From Streptomyces sp. DT2A-34 (GTDB lineage Bacteria; Actinomycetota; Actinomycetes; Streptomycetales; Streptomycetaceae), in contig NZ_JASTWJ010000001.1 of assembly GCF_030499515.1 (NCBI RefSeq), positions 9,962,001-10,026,000 on the forward strand: a stretch of DNA of 64,000 bases, written 5' to 3'. Below the pieces are notes generated by a model, which was not told the origin of the DNA, searched no databases, and saw only the letters and a list, made by a program, of their open reading frames with translations. Of the stretch, positions 43,455 through 54,586 are shown piece by piece. The translations under genes and the position numbers were made by a program. Each line of letters starts with the position of its first letter. The first letter of the stretch is position 1.

Positions 43455-44870
43455 TCAGGCGCCGAAGAGCTGTGTCCAGTACGTCCCCGCCGCTCCGCCG
43501 CCCGCGAGGCCGATCCCTATGTGGGTGAAGTCGCGCTTGAGGATGTTGGCGCGATGGCCCGGGCTGTTCATCCAGCCCTCCACGACCTCGGCGGGGGAGC
43601 GCTGGCCGCACGCGATGTTCTCGCCGATCGAACGCCGCGTGGAGCCCGCGGCGGCGGCCCGGTCCCAGGGCTGACTCCCCTCGGGCGAGGTGTGGGAGTA
43701 GAAGGCGCGGGCCACCATGTCGGCACTGTGCGCCTGCGCGGCGGTGGTGAGCAGGGGGTCGACGGCCAGGGGGCGCAAGCCGGCCCCGGTCCGCTCCCGG
43801 TTGGTGAGCTCGACGACCTCGGCCGCGGTACGGGACAGGTCGCCGGGCGTGAGCGGTCTGGCCCACAGCGCGGTCCAGTAGGTGTCGCCCGAGCGGCCGC
43901 CCGTGACATGCGCCAGGGCGGCGTGGGTGAAGGCCGGGTCGTGCAGCGTGCGGCGGGCCTGTTCGGTGCGCAGGCAGTACGCGACGAACTCGGCGGGGGT
44001 GCGGGGGCCGGAGACCAGGTGCTCGCCGACGGTGAGATACGCGTACCCGGCGGCGGTGATGCGCTGGTACACGGAGACGCCGTCGCGGCCCTCGACGCCG
44101 AGCCGTCCTGCCGCGGCCATGGCGGAGGCGTGGGCCTGGGCGGCGGAGGCGAGGCGGGCGTCTAGGGTGACCGGCGGTGAACCTCTCTCGGCGCGGGCGG
44201 AGTTGACCAGGCCCAGGAAGCCGTCGCGATCGGGGAACGGGGCGTGCGGGGCGGTGACGGCGGACAGGGTCCGCATCGTGGGCCGTGCGGTCGGCGCAGG
44301 GGGAGCGGCGGGCAGGGGAGGAGCGGTGGGCGCGGGTGGGGTGAGGGGCGACGGCGGGGCGGGCGCCGACGGGACCGGGGACGGCGTCGCGTCCTCGATG
44401 ACGTCGACCCCGAAATCGCGCGCGAGCCCCGCCAGCCCGTCCGCGTACCCCTGCCCCAGGGCCCGCAGCTTCCAGCCGCCGCCACGGCGGTAGATCTCCG
44501 CGAGCAGCAGCAAGGTCTCCTGCCGTGGGCGCGGCGGGGCGAACCGGGCGATCGGCTGGCCGTCCGGGCCGGTGACCTGGAGCGTGGGGGAGGGCAGGCG
44601 GCCCAGGGGAGTGCCGGGGTCGGCGGGGCTGACGACCACCGTGACCCGGGTGGCCCCGGGGCGCAGTCGCGAGGGGTCGACCGTCAGGGTGTCGCCGTGG
44701 AGCCGGGCACCCGGAGCGGACGGCTGGTTGTAGAACACGAAGTCGGCGTCGCCCCGGACCTTGCCGCTGTCGTCGGTGATGAGGGCGGACACGTCGAAAG
44801 GACCGGGCACCCGGACGCTCACGCTGCCGCCCGGGAGGGGCAGATTGCCCCCGGGAACCAACTCGCTCAT
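43455..44870 (-). CDS. TerD domain fused to two CAP/SCP domains
   Basis: 471 residues. TerD-like domain at 1-160 with the Ca-binding type motif DADFVFYNQ (41-49) and QETLLLLAEIYRRGGGWKLRALGQGY. A Pro-rich linker (160-205) follows, then a degenerate CAP domain (215-335) and a complete CAP domain (345-471) with SADMVARAFYSHTSPEG and SIGENIACGQRSPAEVVEGWMNSPGHRANIL. There is no signal peptide, unusual because CAP domains are normally secreted. ATG at 44870 after AGGACGG. It is likely calcium- or stress-linked. Confidence 0.88.
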   Translation of the reverse strand: MSELVPGGNLPLPGGSVSVRVPGPFDVSALITDDSGKVRGDADFVFYNQPSAPGARLHGDTLTVDPSRLRPGATRVTVVVSPADPGTPLGRLPSPTLQVTGPDGQPIARFAPPRPRQETLLLLAEIYRRGGGWKLRALGQGYADGLAGLARDFGVDVIEDATPSPVPSAPAPPSPLTPPAPTAPPLPAAPPAPTARPTMRTLSAVTAPHAPFPDRDGFLGLVNSARAERGSPPVTLDARLASAAQAHASAMAAAGRLGVEGRDGVSVYQRITAAGYAYLTVGEHLVSGPRTPAEFVAYCLRTEQARRTLHDPAFTHAALAHVTGGRSGDTYWTALWARPLTPGDLSRTAAEVVELTNRERTGAGLRPLAVDPLLTTAAQAHSADMVARAFYSHTSPEGSQPWDRAAAAGSTRRSIGENIACGQRSPAEVVEGWMNSPGHRANILKRDFTHIGIGLAGGGAAGTYWTQLFGA

Positions 44871-44974
44871 TGTGCCGTCCTGGTGGGTGCTTCGAGATCC
44901 GGTGGGGATGTCGGGAAAACGTCCACCGGATCTCGTGGGTTCCCACCCGTCGGGACGACGGTGTGAGGCCGCTC

Positions 44975-46339
<1,365 letters not shown>

Positions 46340-46480
46340 TCACCGGGAGGGAGTCCAGTCCCGCCCGCCGGGCCACCGGGCACCACCTATGCTCAGGAAC
46401 AGGCCGATACGATCGCCTCACTGCGCAGAAAGCCGTACCTGCCACAAGTCAGCCAAAGCACCGGCTGGCTGGAGGAGTGG

Positions 46481-47703
46481 ATGTCCCCCGACAACCTCGG
46501 CGAGACGGTGAGGGCCAGACTGCCGCTCGCCGTCGCCCTGTTGACGGTCGCCGCCTGCCAGTCCGCTCCCGCGCCCGTCGAGACGGCCGGCGACACGGGT
46601 GGCGTCGTCACCTGGGCGGCGAGCGCCGACCGCATGGGCGACGGCGTCGCCGGCCGCGGCTACCGGCTCGTCGTGCACACCAGCGCGGGCGGGACCGACC
46701 TGCGGATCCGGCTCTCCAACGCCTTCGGGGACCGGCCGCTGACCTTCGACAGCGTCTACGCGGGCATCCGGCGACAGGGCGCCGAACTGCGGCCGGGCAG
46801 CAACCGGCGCCTGACCTTCGGCGGTGCGCGCAGCGTCACCGTGCCGGCGGGCAGCATCGTGTGGAGCGACCCGCTGCCCGGCAGGCTCCCCGCCGCGACC
46901 GACCTCGCCGTCAGCCTGCACAGCCCGGACGCGGGAGGCCCGGCCAGCGGACACTGGATGGCGCTGCAGTCGTCGTACGCGACCCAGGGCGATCACACCG
47001 CCGAGGAGAGCGGCGCCGCCTGGACCATCCCGACCGGCTCCTGGTTCTACCTCGACGCCGTCTCCGTACGCGCCCCCGCGGGCACCGGGGCGGTGGTCGC
47101 CCTCGGCGACTCCATCACCGACGGCTGGCAGTCCACCGCCGGCCTGAACCGCCGCTGGCCCGACTACCTGGCCCGCCGCCTGCAACGCGCGGACACGGCG
47201 GTGAAAGGCGTGGCCAACGAAGGGATCGCCGGGAACAAGGTCCTCGCGGACAACCCCGGCCGGAGCGCACTGAACCGGCTGGAGCGGGACGTCCTGTCCC
47301 AGCCGGGCGTGCGGACCGTGTTCCTCTTCCAGGGCGTGAACGACATCAAGGCCCATCCGGGCGTCGCGGCCGAGGACCTGATCGAGGGCTACCGCGAGAT
47401 CGTCGAGCGGGCGCACGCGGCCGGCAAGTGCGTCGTCGGCGCGACCGTCGGGCCGTTCAAGGGCCGGCACGAATGGGACCCGGCCGCCGAGGCCGTACGC
47501 CAGGAGGTCAACGCGTTCATCCGCACCAGCGGCGAGTTCGACGCCGTCACCGACTTCGACCGCGTCCTGCGCAGCCCCACGACCCCGCACGCATACTGCC
47601 CGCCCTCGACGGCGGCGACCACATCCACCCCAACGACAAGGGGATGCAGGCGATGGCCGACGCCGTCGACCTGACCGCCCTCGACTGCGACAGCACCGGC
47701 TGA
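46481..47703 (+). pseudogene. Secreted SGNH/GDSL lipase-type lipoprotein, one-base deletion near the 3' end
   Basis: The frame from ATG 46481 (site GGAGG) has a lipobox LTVAAC, an N-terminal beta domain and the catalytic domain VVALGDSITDGWQ, EGIAGNK and QGVNDIKAHPG. At about 47579-47582 the expected SPTDPARILPAL is broken: reading with one extra G gives that sequence and continues to DGGDHIHPNDKGMQAMADAV with stop at 47701-47703. As written the protein ends at 47674 without the Asp/His pair of block V, so it would be inactive. Confidence 0.85.
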
Positions 47704-47719
47704 CGTGCCCGACGGCGGG

Positions 47720-50668
47720 TCAGCCGACCGTCTCCTCGCGGGTGATCAGCCCCTCCCGATAGGCGATCGCCACCGCCTCCGTACGGCTCGCGGCGCCCAG
47801 TTTGGCGAGGATGTTGGAGACGTGGACGCTCGCCGTCTTGCCGGTGATGTACAGCTCCTCGCCGATCTGCCGGTTGCTGCGGCCGAGGGCGAGGAGGAGC
47901 AGGACCTCCTGCTCGCGGGCTGTGAGCGGTGAGGAGCGGTCGGTGGGGGTTTCCGCGAGACGGCCGCGGCGGATCAGGGCGTCCAGTCGCTCCAGCAGGA
48001 GTGTCGCGCCGAGGCGGGCCGCCGTGTCCCGCGCCGCCCGGGCCTCGGTGGCCGCCGCCTCGCGGTCGTCCGCCGCCAACAGGGCCTCGGCGTGCCGCAG
48101 TCGGCACCGCGCCCGCTCGTACGCGTCGCCGTAGTCGGAAGCGGCCACCGCCTTCGCCCACGCCCGCACGTCCGGCCCGGACACCGCCCGCACCCACTCC
48201 GCCTCCGCGCGGGCCAGCCACGCCATGCCTTCCGGGCCCTGTGGCGTGCCGTGCTCGCTGTGCACGGCCGCCGTCCGGGCCAGCTCGACCAGTTCGGTCG
48301 CGGTGTCCGCCCAGCGGCGCACCCCCGCCTCGTCGCCGGTCAGGCGCGACTCGGCGGTACGGTCGGCGACCGCGGCCAGCGCGAGGGCGGCGAGCCGGAC
48401 CGTGGAGTCGGGCAGCTTGCCCGCCTCGTCGGTGAGAGCCGCGACCGTGGACCGCATCCGCTCCACCGCCTCCTCCGCGTCACCGCGCAGCGCGGCGGCG
48501 TCGGTGAGCGCGATGCCCGCGACGAGCGTGCCCATCCAGTCGAAGGGCCCCTCCAGCAGGGCGCGGGCCTGCTCGGCGGCCGCGAGGTCGCCGCGTGCGA
48601 GAGCGACGTACAGCGCCGGACCGGCCGCGTATCCGCCCGTCGCGGGCAGCACCTCGGTGTCGGCCGCGGCAGCCCGCACACACTCGTCCCAGCGGCCCAG
48701 CGTGTACAGCACCAGCAGCCGCAGATACCGCATCGCCAGCGGATACATCGAGGACAGCAACCCGGCACGCCGGGCCCGGTCCAGCCCCTCCGTCAGCCAG
48801 GCCAGACACTCCTGGAGATCACCGGACTCGTAGCAGCCGATGGTGAGGTTGAACAGCGCGCGCATCTCCACCGGCGCGTTGCCCGCACGCCGCGCCAACT
48901 CCCGGGCCTCGCGCATCCGTTCCCGGCCCTCCGGCGTGCTGCGGCTGCCTCCTTCGAGTCCGGTCAGAGAGATGAGCAGGTCGGCCTGGGCGTCCGTCAC
49001 CTGCAGTTTCTCGGCCGTGCGCAGGGCCTCGCGGCCGACCCGCTGCGCGGTCTCGTGCTCCCCGACCTGGCGTGCCGCCATGACATGCGTGGCCGCCGCC
49101 CACGTCCATGTTCGCGACGGAGGCTCGGCGGGGATCAGCGCGAGGGCCTCGCTGCTGTAGGCGAAGGCCGCCGTCAGGCTGTCGACGCCGATCAGATTGC
49201 CCGCGAGGGTGTAGCGGACCCGGGCGGCGAGTTCGGTGTCCGTGTCCTGGCCGACGCCCGCGAGGGCGGAACGGGTGAGGGAGACCGCGCGGTGCGCCTC
49301 CCCGGCGTGCGCGGCCGCCGCCGACGCGCGCAGCGTGAGCGTCACCCGGTCGTTGCGCTCGCCCGAGGGCCGCGCCGACGGCTCCACCGACGACCACAGG
49401 TCCAGGGCGGTCTCCAGATGCCGTAGCTCTTCGGCGGGAGCGCCGACCCCGTGCGCGTGGTCGGCGGCCTCCAGCGAGGCGGCCAGCGCCTCGGCCAGGT
49501 CGTGGCTCTCGCGGTAGTGGTGGGCGCGCTCCGCCGCCGTCTCGGCGGGACGGCCGCGTCCGGTGAGCAGCCGGGCGAACGCGCCGTGCAGCCGGGCCCG
49601 TTCACCGGGCAGCAGATCGGTGTACACCGCCTCACGCGCGAGCGCGTGCCGGAACGTGTACGTGTCGCCGTCGCCGGCCACGAGCAACTGCCGCCCGATC
49701 GCCTCCCGCAGCGCCGCCTCCAGCTCCTCCTCCGGGATGCCCACGGCGCCCCGCAGCAGCGCGTGTTCGACGCGGCGCCCCGCGACGGCGGCCGTACGCA
49801 GCACCTGCTGGGCGGTGTCGGACAGCTGCTCGAACCGTATGAGGAGTACGTCGGCCAGCCCGCTGGGCATCCCGCCGACCTCCGTGTCCGTGGCCGCGAC
49901 CAGCTCCTCGGCGTAGAAGGCGTTGCCCTCGGCGCGCTCGACGATCCGCCGGACCGTGCCGTCCGACAGCGGCCGCTCCTGCACGGCCCGCACCAGACGC
50001 GCCACCTCGGCGTCCGCCATCGGCCGCAGTTCGAGCCGCTCGACGGCGGGCAGCCGCACCAACTCGGCGAGCAGCGGCCGCAGCGGGTGACGCCGATGCA
50101 GATCATCCGCGCGGTACGACGCGAACACCGCCGGCCGGTGCCGGGGCGCCCCATCCGCGGGCCGCTGCGGAATCCCGCGGCTGAGCAGGAACCGCAGCAG
50201 ATCCCGGGACGACTGGTCGGCCCAGTGCAGATCCTCCAGCACGAGCAGTACGGGCGCGACGTCCGTCAGATCGGCGAGCAGCCCCGCGATGCCCTCGAAC
50301 AACCGCAGCCGGTCGCTGACGGCGTCCGTCCCGCCGCCCAGCAGCCCTTCGACCACGGGATGCGCGGCGAGAACCTCCGCGAACCGATCCTCACCGGCGA
50401 GTACTCCCAGCACCTCGGTGAACGGCAGATACGGCAGCCCGACGTCGCCGAGATCGACGCAGTGCCCGGTCAGGACGATCATCCCGTCCGCAGCGGCGCG
50501 CCCCGCGAGCTCGTCCAGTAGCCGAGTCTTGCCGACCCCGGCATCCCCGGCGATCAAGACGGCCCGGCTCTCACCACTCCGGGCACGCTCCAGCACACCG
50601 GAGAGCCGGTCGAGCTCGTCTTCCCGCCCGATCAACGGCGTGCTGAATGAGGTCTGCGACACGCACAC
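47720..50668 (-). CDS. LAL-type LuxR-family transcriptional regulator
   Basis: 982 residues. N-terminal AAA ATPase domain with Walker A GDAGVGKT (about 41-48) and Walker B LLVLEDLHWAD, a long helical TPR-like middle, and a C-terminal LuxR helix-turn-helix (LTAREQEVLLLLALGRSNRQIGEELYITGKTASVHVSNIL). Large LAL regulators integrate a nucleotide/effector signal and often activate secondary-metabolite genes. No biosynthetic cluster is adjacent, so its target is unknown. GTG start at 50668 or 50662. Confidence 0.9.
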   Translation of the reverse strand: MCVSQTSFSTPLIGREDELDRLSGVLERARSGESRAVLIAGDAGVGKTRLLDELAGRAAADGMIVLTGHCVDLGDVGLPYLPFTEVLGVLAGEDRFAEVLAAHPVVEGLLGGGTDAVSDRLRLFEGIAGLLADLTDVAPVLLVLEDLHWADQSSRDLLRFLLSRGIPQRPADGAPRHRPAVFASYRADDLHRRHPLRPLLAELVRLPAVERLELRPMADAEVARLVRAVQERPLSDGTVRRIVERAEGNAFYAEELVAATDTEVGGMPSGLADVLLIRFEQLSDTAQQVLRTAAVAGRRVEHALLRGAVGIPEEELEAALREAIGRQLLVAGDGDTYTFRHALAREAVYTDLLPGERARLHGAFARLLTGRGRPAETAAERAHHYRESHDLAEALAASLEAADHAHGVGAPAEELRHLETALDLWSSVEPSARPSGERNDRVTLTLRASAAAAHAGEAHRAVSLTRSALAGVGQDTDTELAARVRYTLAGNLIGVDSLTAAFAYSSEALALIPAEPPSRTWTWAAATHVMAARQVGEHETAQRVGREALRTAEKLQVTDAQADLLISLTGLEGGSRSTPEGRERMREARELARRAGNAPVEMRALFNLTIGCYESGDLQECLAWLTEGLDRARRAGLLSSMYPLAMRYLRLLVLYTLGRWDECVRAAAADTEVLPATGGYAAGPALYVALARGDLAAAEQARALLEGPFDWMGTLVAGIALTDAAALRGDAEEAVERMRSTVAALTDEAGKLPDSTVRLAALALAAVADRTAESRLTGDEAGVRRWADTATELVELARTAAVHSEHGTPQGPEGMAWLARAEAEWVRAVSGPDVRAWAKAVAASDYGDAYERARCRLRHAEALLAADDREAAATEARAARDTAARLGATLLLERLDALIRRGRLAETPTDRSSPLTAREQEVLLLLALGRSNRQIGEELYITGKTASVHVSNILAKLGAASRTEAVAIAYREGLITREETVG

Positions 50669-50690
50669 ATCCTGTCACGCACCACTGACA

Positions 50691-50760
50691 GCGCCTCTGG
50701 TTTCAGGGGCGCGGGGAACTGCGCGATCAACCACGAACGACCCGCAGCCGCCCACGCACA
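50691..50760. repeat. Dispersed Streptomyces intergenic element with hairpin
   Basis: A 9-bp stem (GCGCCTCTG / CAGGGGCGC) with a four-base loop is followed by GGGGAACTGCGCGATCAACC and ACCCGCAGCCGCCCAC. I recognise this block as a sequence repeated in many Streptomyces intergenic spaces. Here it lies between the LuxR gene start and the UBP gene stop and may act as a terminator for the latter. Confidence 0.6.
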
Positions 50761-50775
50761 CCAGGCCCCGAGCCA

Positions 50776-51129
50776 TTAGGCACGCAACGTCTTCGCCCAA
50801 TCATCCGGCACCCGCCCCGCAGGCCCCGGCGCAGGCTGATCCGCAGGACGACTCACCGGCGGAGCCAACTCGGGCCCCGACTCGTACAACTCGTCCGTCT
50901 CGTAGTTCCAGTACCAGTCCTCACCCGGCTCGAAGCTCTGCACGAACGGATGCCCAGTGTCCCGGAAATGCCCCGTCGCATGCTTCGCGGGCGAACTGTC
51001 ACAACACCCCACATGCCCGCACTGCGCACACCGCCGCAGATGAAACCACCACCCCCCGGCCGCATCGCACTCGGCACACCCGCTCCCGCTCGGCGGAACG
51101 CTCGGGTCGATTCCGTTGTCGCTGCTCAT
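50776..51129 (-). CDS. UBP-type zinc-finger protein
   Basis: 117 residues. ZnF_UBP domain at about 15-85 with Cys/His spacing CAEC, CAQCGHVGCC, HATGHFRDTGHPFVQSF and the aromatic end WYWNYETDELYE. In eukaryotes this fold binds the ubiquitin C-terminus; bacteria lack ubiquitin, and a C-terminal Gly-Gly partner such as a Pup-like or sulphur-carrier tail is untested. Start overlaps the histidine kinase stop (ATGA). Third gene of the coupled module. Confidence 0.88.
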   Translation of the reverse strand: MSSDNGIDPSVPPSGSGCAECDAAGGWWFHLRRCAQCGHVGCCDSSPAKHATGHFRDTGHPFVQSFEPGEDWYWNYETDELYESGPELAPPVSRPADQPAPGPAGRVPDDWAKTLRA

Positions 51130-52571
51130 ACGGACTCCTCCTCGACCGGTGTGAGCGGCAGCAGCACCTGGAAGCGGGTGTCACCCGGCTGCGACTCCAC
51201 CTGGATGCTGCCGTGGTGCTTGTTGACCACGATCCGCCAGGAGATGTCGAGGCCGAGTCCGGTGCCCTCACCCACCGGCTTCGTCGTGAAGAAGGGATCG
51301 AAGATCCGCCCCCGGTGCTCCGGCGGAATCCCGACCCCCGTGTCCCGGAACTCCACCAGCAGCCGGTCGTGATCCGGCGCGGTCCGCACGGTCAACGTCC
51401 CTTCCCCGCCCGCGCCGTTAATGGCGGAGACCGCGTTGTCGATCAGGTTCGTCCACACCTGGTTGAGCTCCGCCGGGTACGCCGGGATCTTCGGCAGCGT
51501 ACGGTCGTACTCCTTGACGACCTTGATCTGCCGGCCGATCTTGCCCGACAGCATCAGCAGGGTGCTGTCGAGGAGTTCGTGCACGTCGGCGTTCCGGAAG
51601 GGGGCGCGGTCGAGCTGGGAGTACTGCTTGGCGGCGTCGACGAGGTCCGAGATGCGGTGGGTGGAGTCGTTGATCTCGTCCATCAACAGCTCGGTCTCGA
51701 CGGTGTAGTTGAGCCATCCGATCGCGCTCGGCAGGATCTCCTCGGCCACGGCCGCCGCGATCCGGTCCAGCCAGTCGGCGTCCAGACCGGCCTGCACGAA
51801 GGTGGGCGTGATCCGCCAGCCCTCCGGGATACCGTGGTCGTCCAGCCAGTCGGTGAGCTCGTCCTCCCGGTCCGAGGCCTCCAAGGGGCTCAACGTCGGT
51901 GCCTTGGCGACGCGTTCGGCCGTGCGCTCCTGGATGTCGATGAGGTTCGCCATGACCTCGGGGGAGTACGAGCCCTGCGCGATGACGGCGAGCTTGTGCC
52001 GCATCTTCGCCACCCGCTCCCGCAGCGTCGCGGTCGCCCGTACGGCCGCCGCCGCGGGGTTGTTGAGCTCGTGCGTGAGCCCGGCGGACAACGAGCCGAG
52101 CGCCAGCAGTCGTTCGCGTTGGTTGATGGCCGACTGGGTGCTCTTCTGGCCGAAGAAGAGGCCTTCCAGCAGATGCAGGGCCATCGGGAACCAGTCCTGG
52201 ATCAGGGCCGCGAAGGACTCGGCGGGCAGCACGAAGAACCGCGTCGGCTCGGTGACCCGCATCGAGCTGTTGTAGACCTGCGGCACCCGGTCCCCGAGAT
52301 AGGCCTGCCACGCCCCGGAGTACACCCCGCGCTGGGAGGTCCGGGTGACCTCCACGTCATCCCCGCCGACCCGCCGGGACAGCACGACGGTGCCCTCGAC
52401 CATCACGTAGAAGCAGGTCGCGGGATCGCCCTCGGCGTACACGGGACCGGGCTCGAACCTCTCCACCCGTCCCTCGCTGCACAGCCTGCCGAGCTGCTCG
52501 GGCGTGAGCTTCTCGAACAGGAACAGCGCCCCGATCTCCTGGGGGTCGCACGGCATCGACTGCCCGCTCAT
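51126..52571 (-). CDS. Sensor histidine kinase with N-terminal cNMP-binding domain
   Basis: 481 residues. cNMP-type beta-roll at about 15-125 (FEPGPVYAEGDPATCFYVMVEG), then a histidine kinase core with H-box LTHELNNP (His167), N-box NQVWTNLIDNA, G1 DTGVGI and G2 GEGTGLGL. No membrane helices, so it is a cytosolic sensor. The ATGA overlap with the upstream response regulator-reductase gene indicates a cognate pair. Confidence 0.92.
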   Translation of the reverse strand: MSGQSMPCDPQEIGALFLFEKLTPEQLGRLCSEGRVERFEPGPVYAEGDPATCFYVMVEGTVVLSRRVGGDDVEVTRTSQRGVYSGAWQAYLGDRVPQVYNSSMRVTEPTRFFVLPAESFAALIQDWFPMALHLLEGLFFGQKSTQSAINQRERLLALGSLSAGLTHELNNPAAAAVRATATLRERVAKMRHKLAVIAQGSYSPEVMANLIDIQERTAERVAKAPTLSPLEASDREDELTDWLDDHGIPEGWRITPTFVQAGLDADWLDRIAAAVAEEILPSAIGWLNYTVETELLMDEINDSTHRISDLVDAAKQYSQLDRAPFRNADVHELLDSTLLMLSGKIGRQIKVVKEYDRTLPKIPAYPAELNQVWTNLIDNAVSAINGAGGEGTLTVRTAPDHDRLLVEFRDTGVGIPPEHRGRIFDPFFTTKPVGEGTGLGLDISWRIVVNKHHGSIQVESQPGDTRFQVLLPLTPVEEESV

Positions 52572-54244
52572 GACTGCTCCAGATAGCGGTGGACGAGCAT
52601 CACGGCCATGGCTCCCTCACCGACGGCGGACGCGACCCGCTTGGCGGACTCGGCGCGTGCGTCGCCCGCCACGAACACCCCGGGAATGTTGGTCTCCAGG
52701 TGGTACGGCGGCCGGTCCAGCTCCCAGCCGGCCGGCGGCCGCCCGTCGGGCGTCAGGTCGGGCCCGGCCAGGATGAACCCGCGCTCGTCCCGCAGTACCG
52801 TCTCGCCCAGCCAGTCGGTCAGCGGGGCCGCGCCGATGAACACGAACATCCACTGGGCGTCGACGAGTTCGGTCCGCCCGCTCTCCACGTCCCGCAGGGT
52901 CAGCTGCTCCAGGTGGTCGGAGCCGTGCGCGGCCTCGACTTCCGTGCCGGTGCGCACCGAGATGTTCGGCGCCTCGTCGATCTGCTGGATCAGGTAGTGC
53001 GACATGGACGCCGACAGCGACGCCCCGCGCACCAGCAGCGTCACCGACTTGGCGCCCCGCGACAGATACATCGCCGCCTGCCCCGCGGAGTTGGCGCCGC
53101 CGACGATGTACACGTCCTGGCCCTGGCAGGACGGCGCCTCCGTCAGCGCCGAGCCGTAGAACACCCCGCAGCCGGTCAGGTCCGCGCAGCCGGGCGCCGC
53201 CAGCTGCCGGTAGGTCACGCCGGTCGCCAGGATCACGCTGTGCGCGGCGACCGCCGAGCCGTCCGAGAACCGTACGATGCGGGCGGCGCCGCCGGCCTCC
53301 AGTGCCGTCACCTCGCGCGCGGTGAGGATCTCGGCGCCGAACTTCGCCGCCTGCCGTCGGGCCCGGTCGGTGAGCTGCGCCCCCGACACGCCGTCCGGGA
53401 AGCCGAGGTAGTTCTCGATCCGGGAGCTCTGTCCGGCCTGCCCGCCGGTCGCCGACCGCTCCACCAGCACGGTCCGCAGGCCCTCCGAGGCGCCGTACAC
53501 GGCCGCGCCGAGCCCGGCCGGGCCGCCGCCGATGACGACGAGGTCGTAGAAGTCGGCCGTCGGCGTCGTGGCCAGCCCGACCTGCGCCGCCAGCTCGGGG
53601 GCCTCCGGGGCGACCAGCGGCGTCCCGTCCGGCGTGATCACCAACGGCAGCCGCTGCCCGTCCTGCCCGGCCGCGGCCAGCAGCCGCTGCCCCTCGGGCT
53701 CGTCGGCGGAGTACCAGCGGTACGGCACCTGGTTGCGGGCCAGGAACTCCCGCACCTCCGAGGAGCGCGCCGACCAGCGGTGCCCGACCACCTTGGTGCT
53801 GGGCACCGGCCGGTAGTCGCTGCGCCGCCACGCCTCCAGCAGGTCGTCCAGAACCGGGTAGAGCTTCTCCTCGGGCGGATCCCACGGCTTGAGCAGATAG
53901 TGGTCAAGATCTACGACGTTGATCGCGTCGATCGCCGCGTTCGTGTCGGCGTAGGCGGTGAGCAGCACCCTCCGCGCCCCCGGATACACGTCCAGCGCCT
54001 GTTCGAGGAACTCGATGCCGTTCATCTGCGGCATGCGGTAGTCGGCCAGGATCACGGCCACGAGATCACCGCGCAGCTTCAGTTCCCGCAGCGCCTCCAG
54101 CGCCGACTCGCCGGACTCCGCCCGCACGATCCGGTGCGACGCACCGTAGCGCCGCCGCAGATCGCGGGCGACCGCACGGGAGACCCCCGGGTCGTCGTCC
54201 ACGGTCAGAATGACGGCCCGCGCTGCGTCGGCGGCCTGTGCCAT
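52568..54244 (-). CDS. Response regulator-thioredoxin reductase-like fusion
   Basis: 558 residues. Receiver domain (1-130) with acidic pocket VDDD, phospho-Asp in ILADYRMP (about D68) and conserved Lys in LLKPWD. A short linker region follows (thioredoxin-like YRWYSADEPEGQRLL), then a two-Rossmann flavin reductase domain with VVIGGGPAGLGAAVYGAS and VYIVGGANSAGQAAMYLS. The redox CxxC of true thioredoxin reductases is absent (GCGVFYGSA in that region), so its electron acceptor is unclear. First gene of the module with the kinase and UBP protein. Confidence 0.92.
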   Translation of the reverse strand: MAQAADAARAVILTVDDDPGVSRAVARDLRRRYGASHRIVRAESGESALEALRELKLRGDLVAVILADYRMPQMNGIEFLEQALDVYPGARRVLLTAYADTNAAIDAINVVDLDHYLLKPWDPPEEKLYPVLDDLLEAWRRSDYRPVPSTKVVGHRWSARSSEVREFLARNQVPYRWYSADEPEGQRLLAAAGQDGQRLPLVITPDGTPLVAPEAPELAAQVGLATTPTADFYDLVVIGGGPAGLGAAVYGASEGLRTVLVERSATGGQAGQSSRIENYLGFPDGVSGAQLTDRARRQAAKFGAEILTAREVTALEAGGAARIVRFSDGSAVAAHSVILATGVTYRQLAAPGCADLTGCGVFYGSALTEAPSCQGQDVYIVGGANSAGQAAMYLSRGAKSVTLLVRGASLSASMSHYLIQQIDEAPNISVRTGTEVEAAHGSDHLEQLTLRDVESGRTELVDAQWMFVFIGAAPLTDWLGETVLRDERGFILAGPDLTPDGRPPAGWELDRPPYHLETNIPGVFVAGDARAESAKRVASAVGEGAMAVMLVHRYLEQS

Positions 54245-54586
54245 ACGTCTCCCACCCCGAGGGTCGCGCTTTCGGCACGGCGATCACGTCCGGTGGCCCG
54301 TCCGTCGTGTCGACTCCGGGCCATCGTATGTTCGATCGTCCGGCTTCGCTCAGGTATGCGGTCGGCCTCCCCTCCGGCGGACTTCGCCCGGCAGGTGGCC
54401 GGGCGCCTCCGTCGCTCTCCCGAGCTGATCAACGCCTGGCAGCTCCACGCCCGACGTCCGCGTGCCGCGTGCCGCGCGTGAGGCGGTTCTTGACCACGTT
54501 CACTTGTTCACACCCCAAGGCCGTGGGCGCGGCGTAGGGAAGACTGGGCCCGGAGGACGTGACCACGACACGAGGAGGCAGCCGGA
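54245..54586. other. 342-bp divergent intergenic region
   Basis: Lies between the response regulator fusion (minus) and universal stress protein (plus). Must hold both promoters. No palindromic operator, RNA gene or additional CDS could be supported; open frames here are shadows. Confidence 0.6.

Noticed and set aside
50691-50712. tRNA-like or small RNA gene at the intergenic hairpin
   Set aside because: Only a simple hairpin is present; no cloverleaf or conserved RNA motif.
54205-54537. Small open frames in the divergent region before the stress protein
   Set aside because: No ribosome sites, no conserved composition, and all frames are Arg/Pro-rich.
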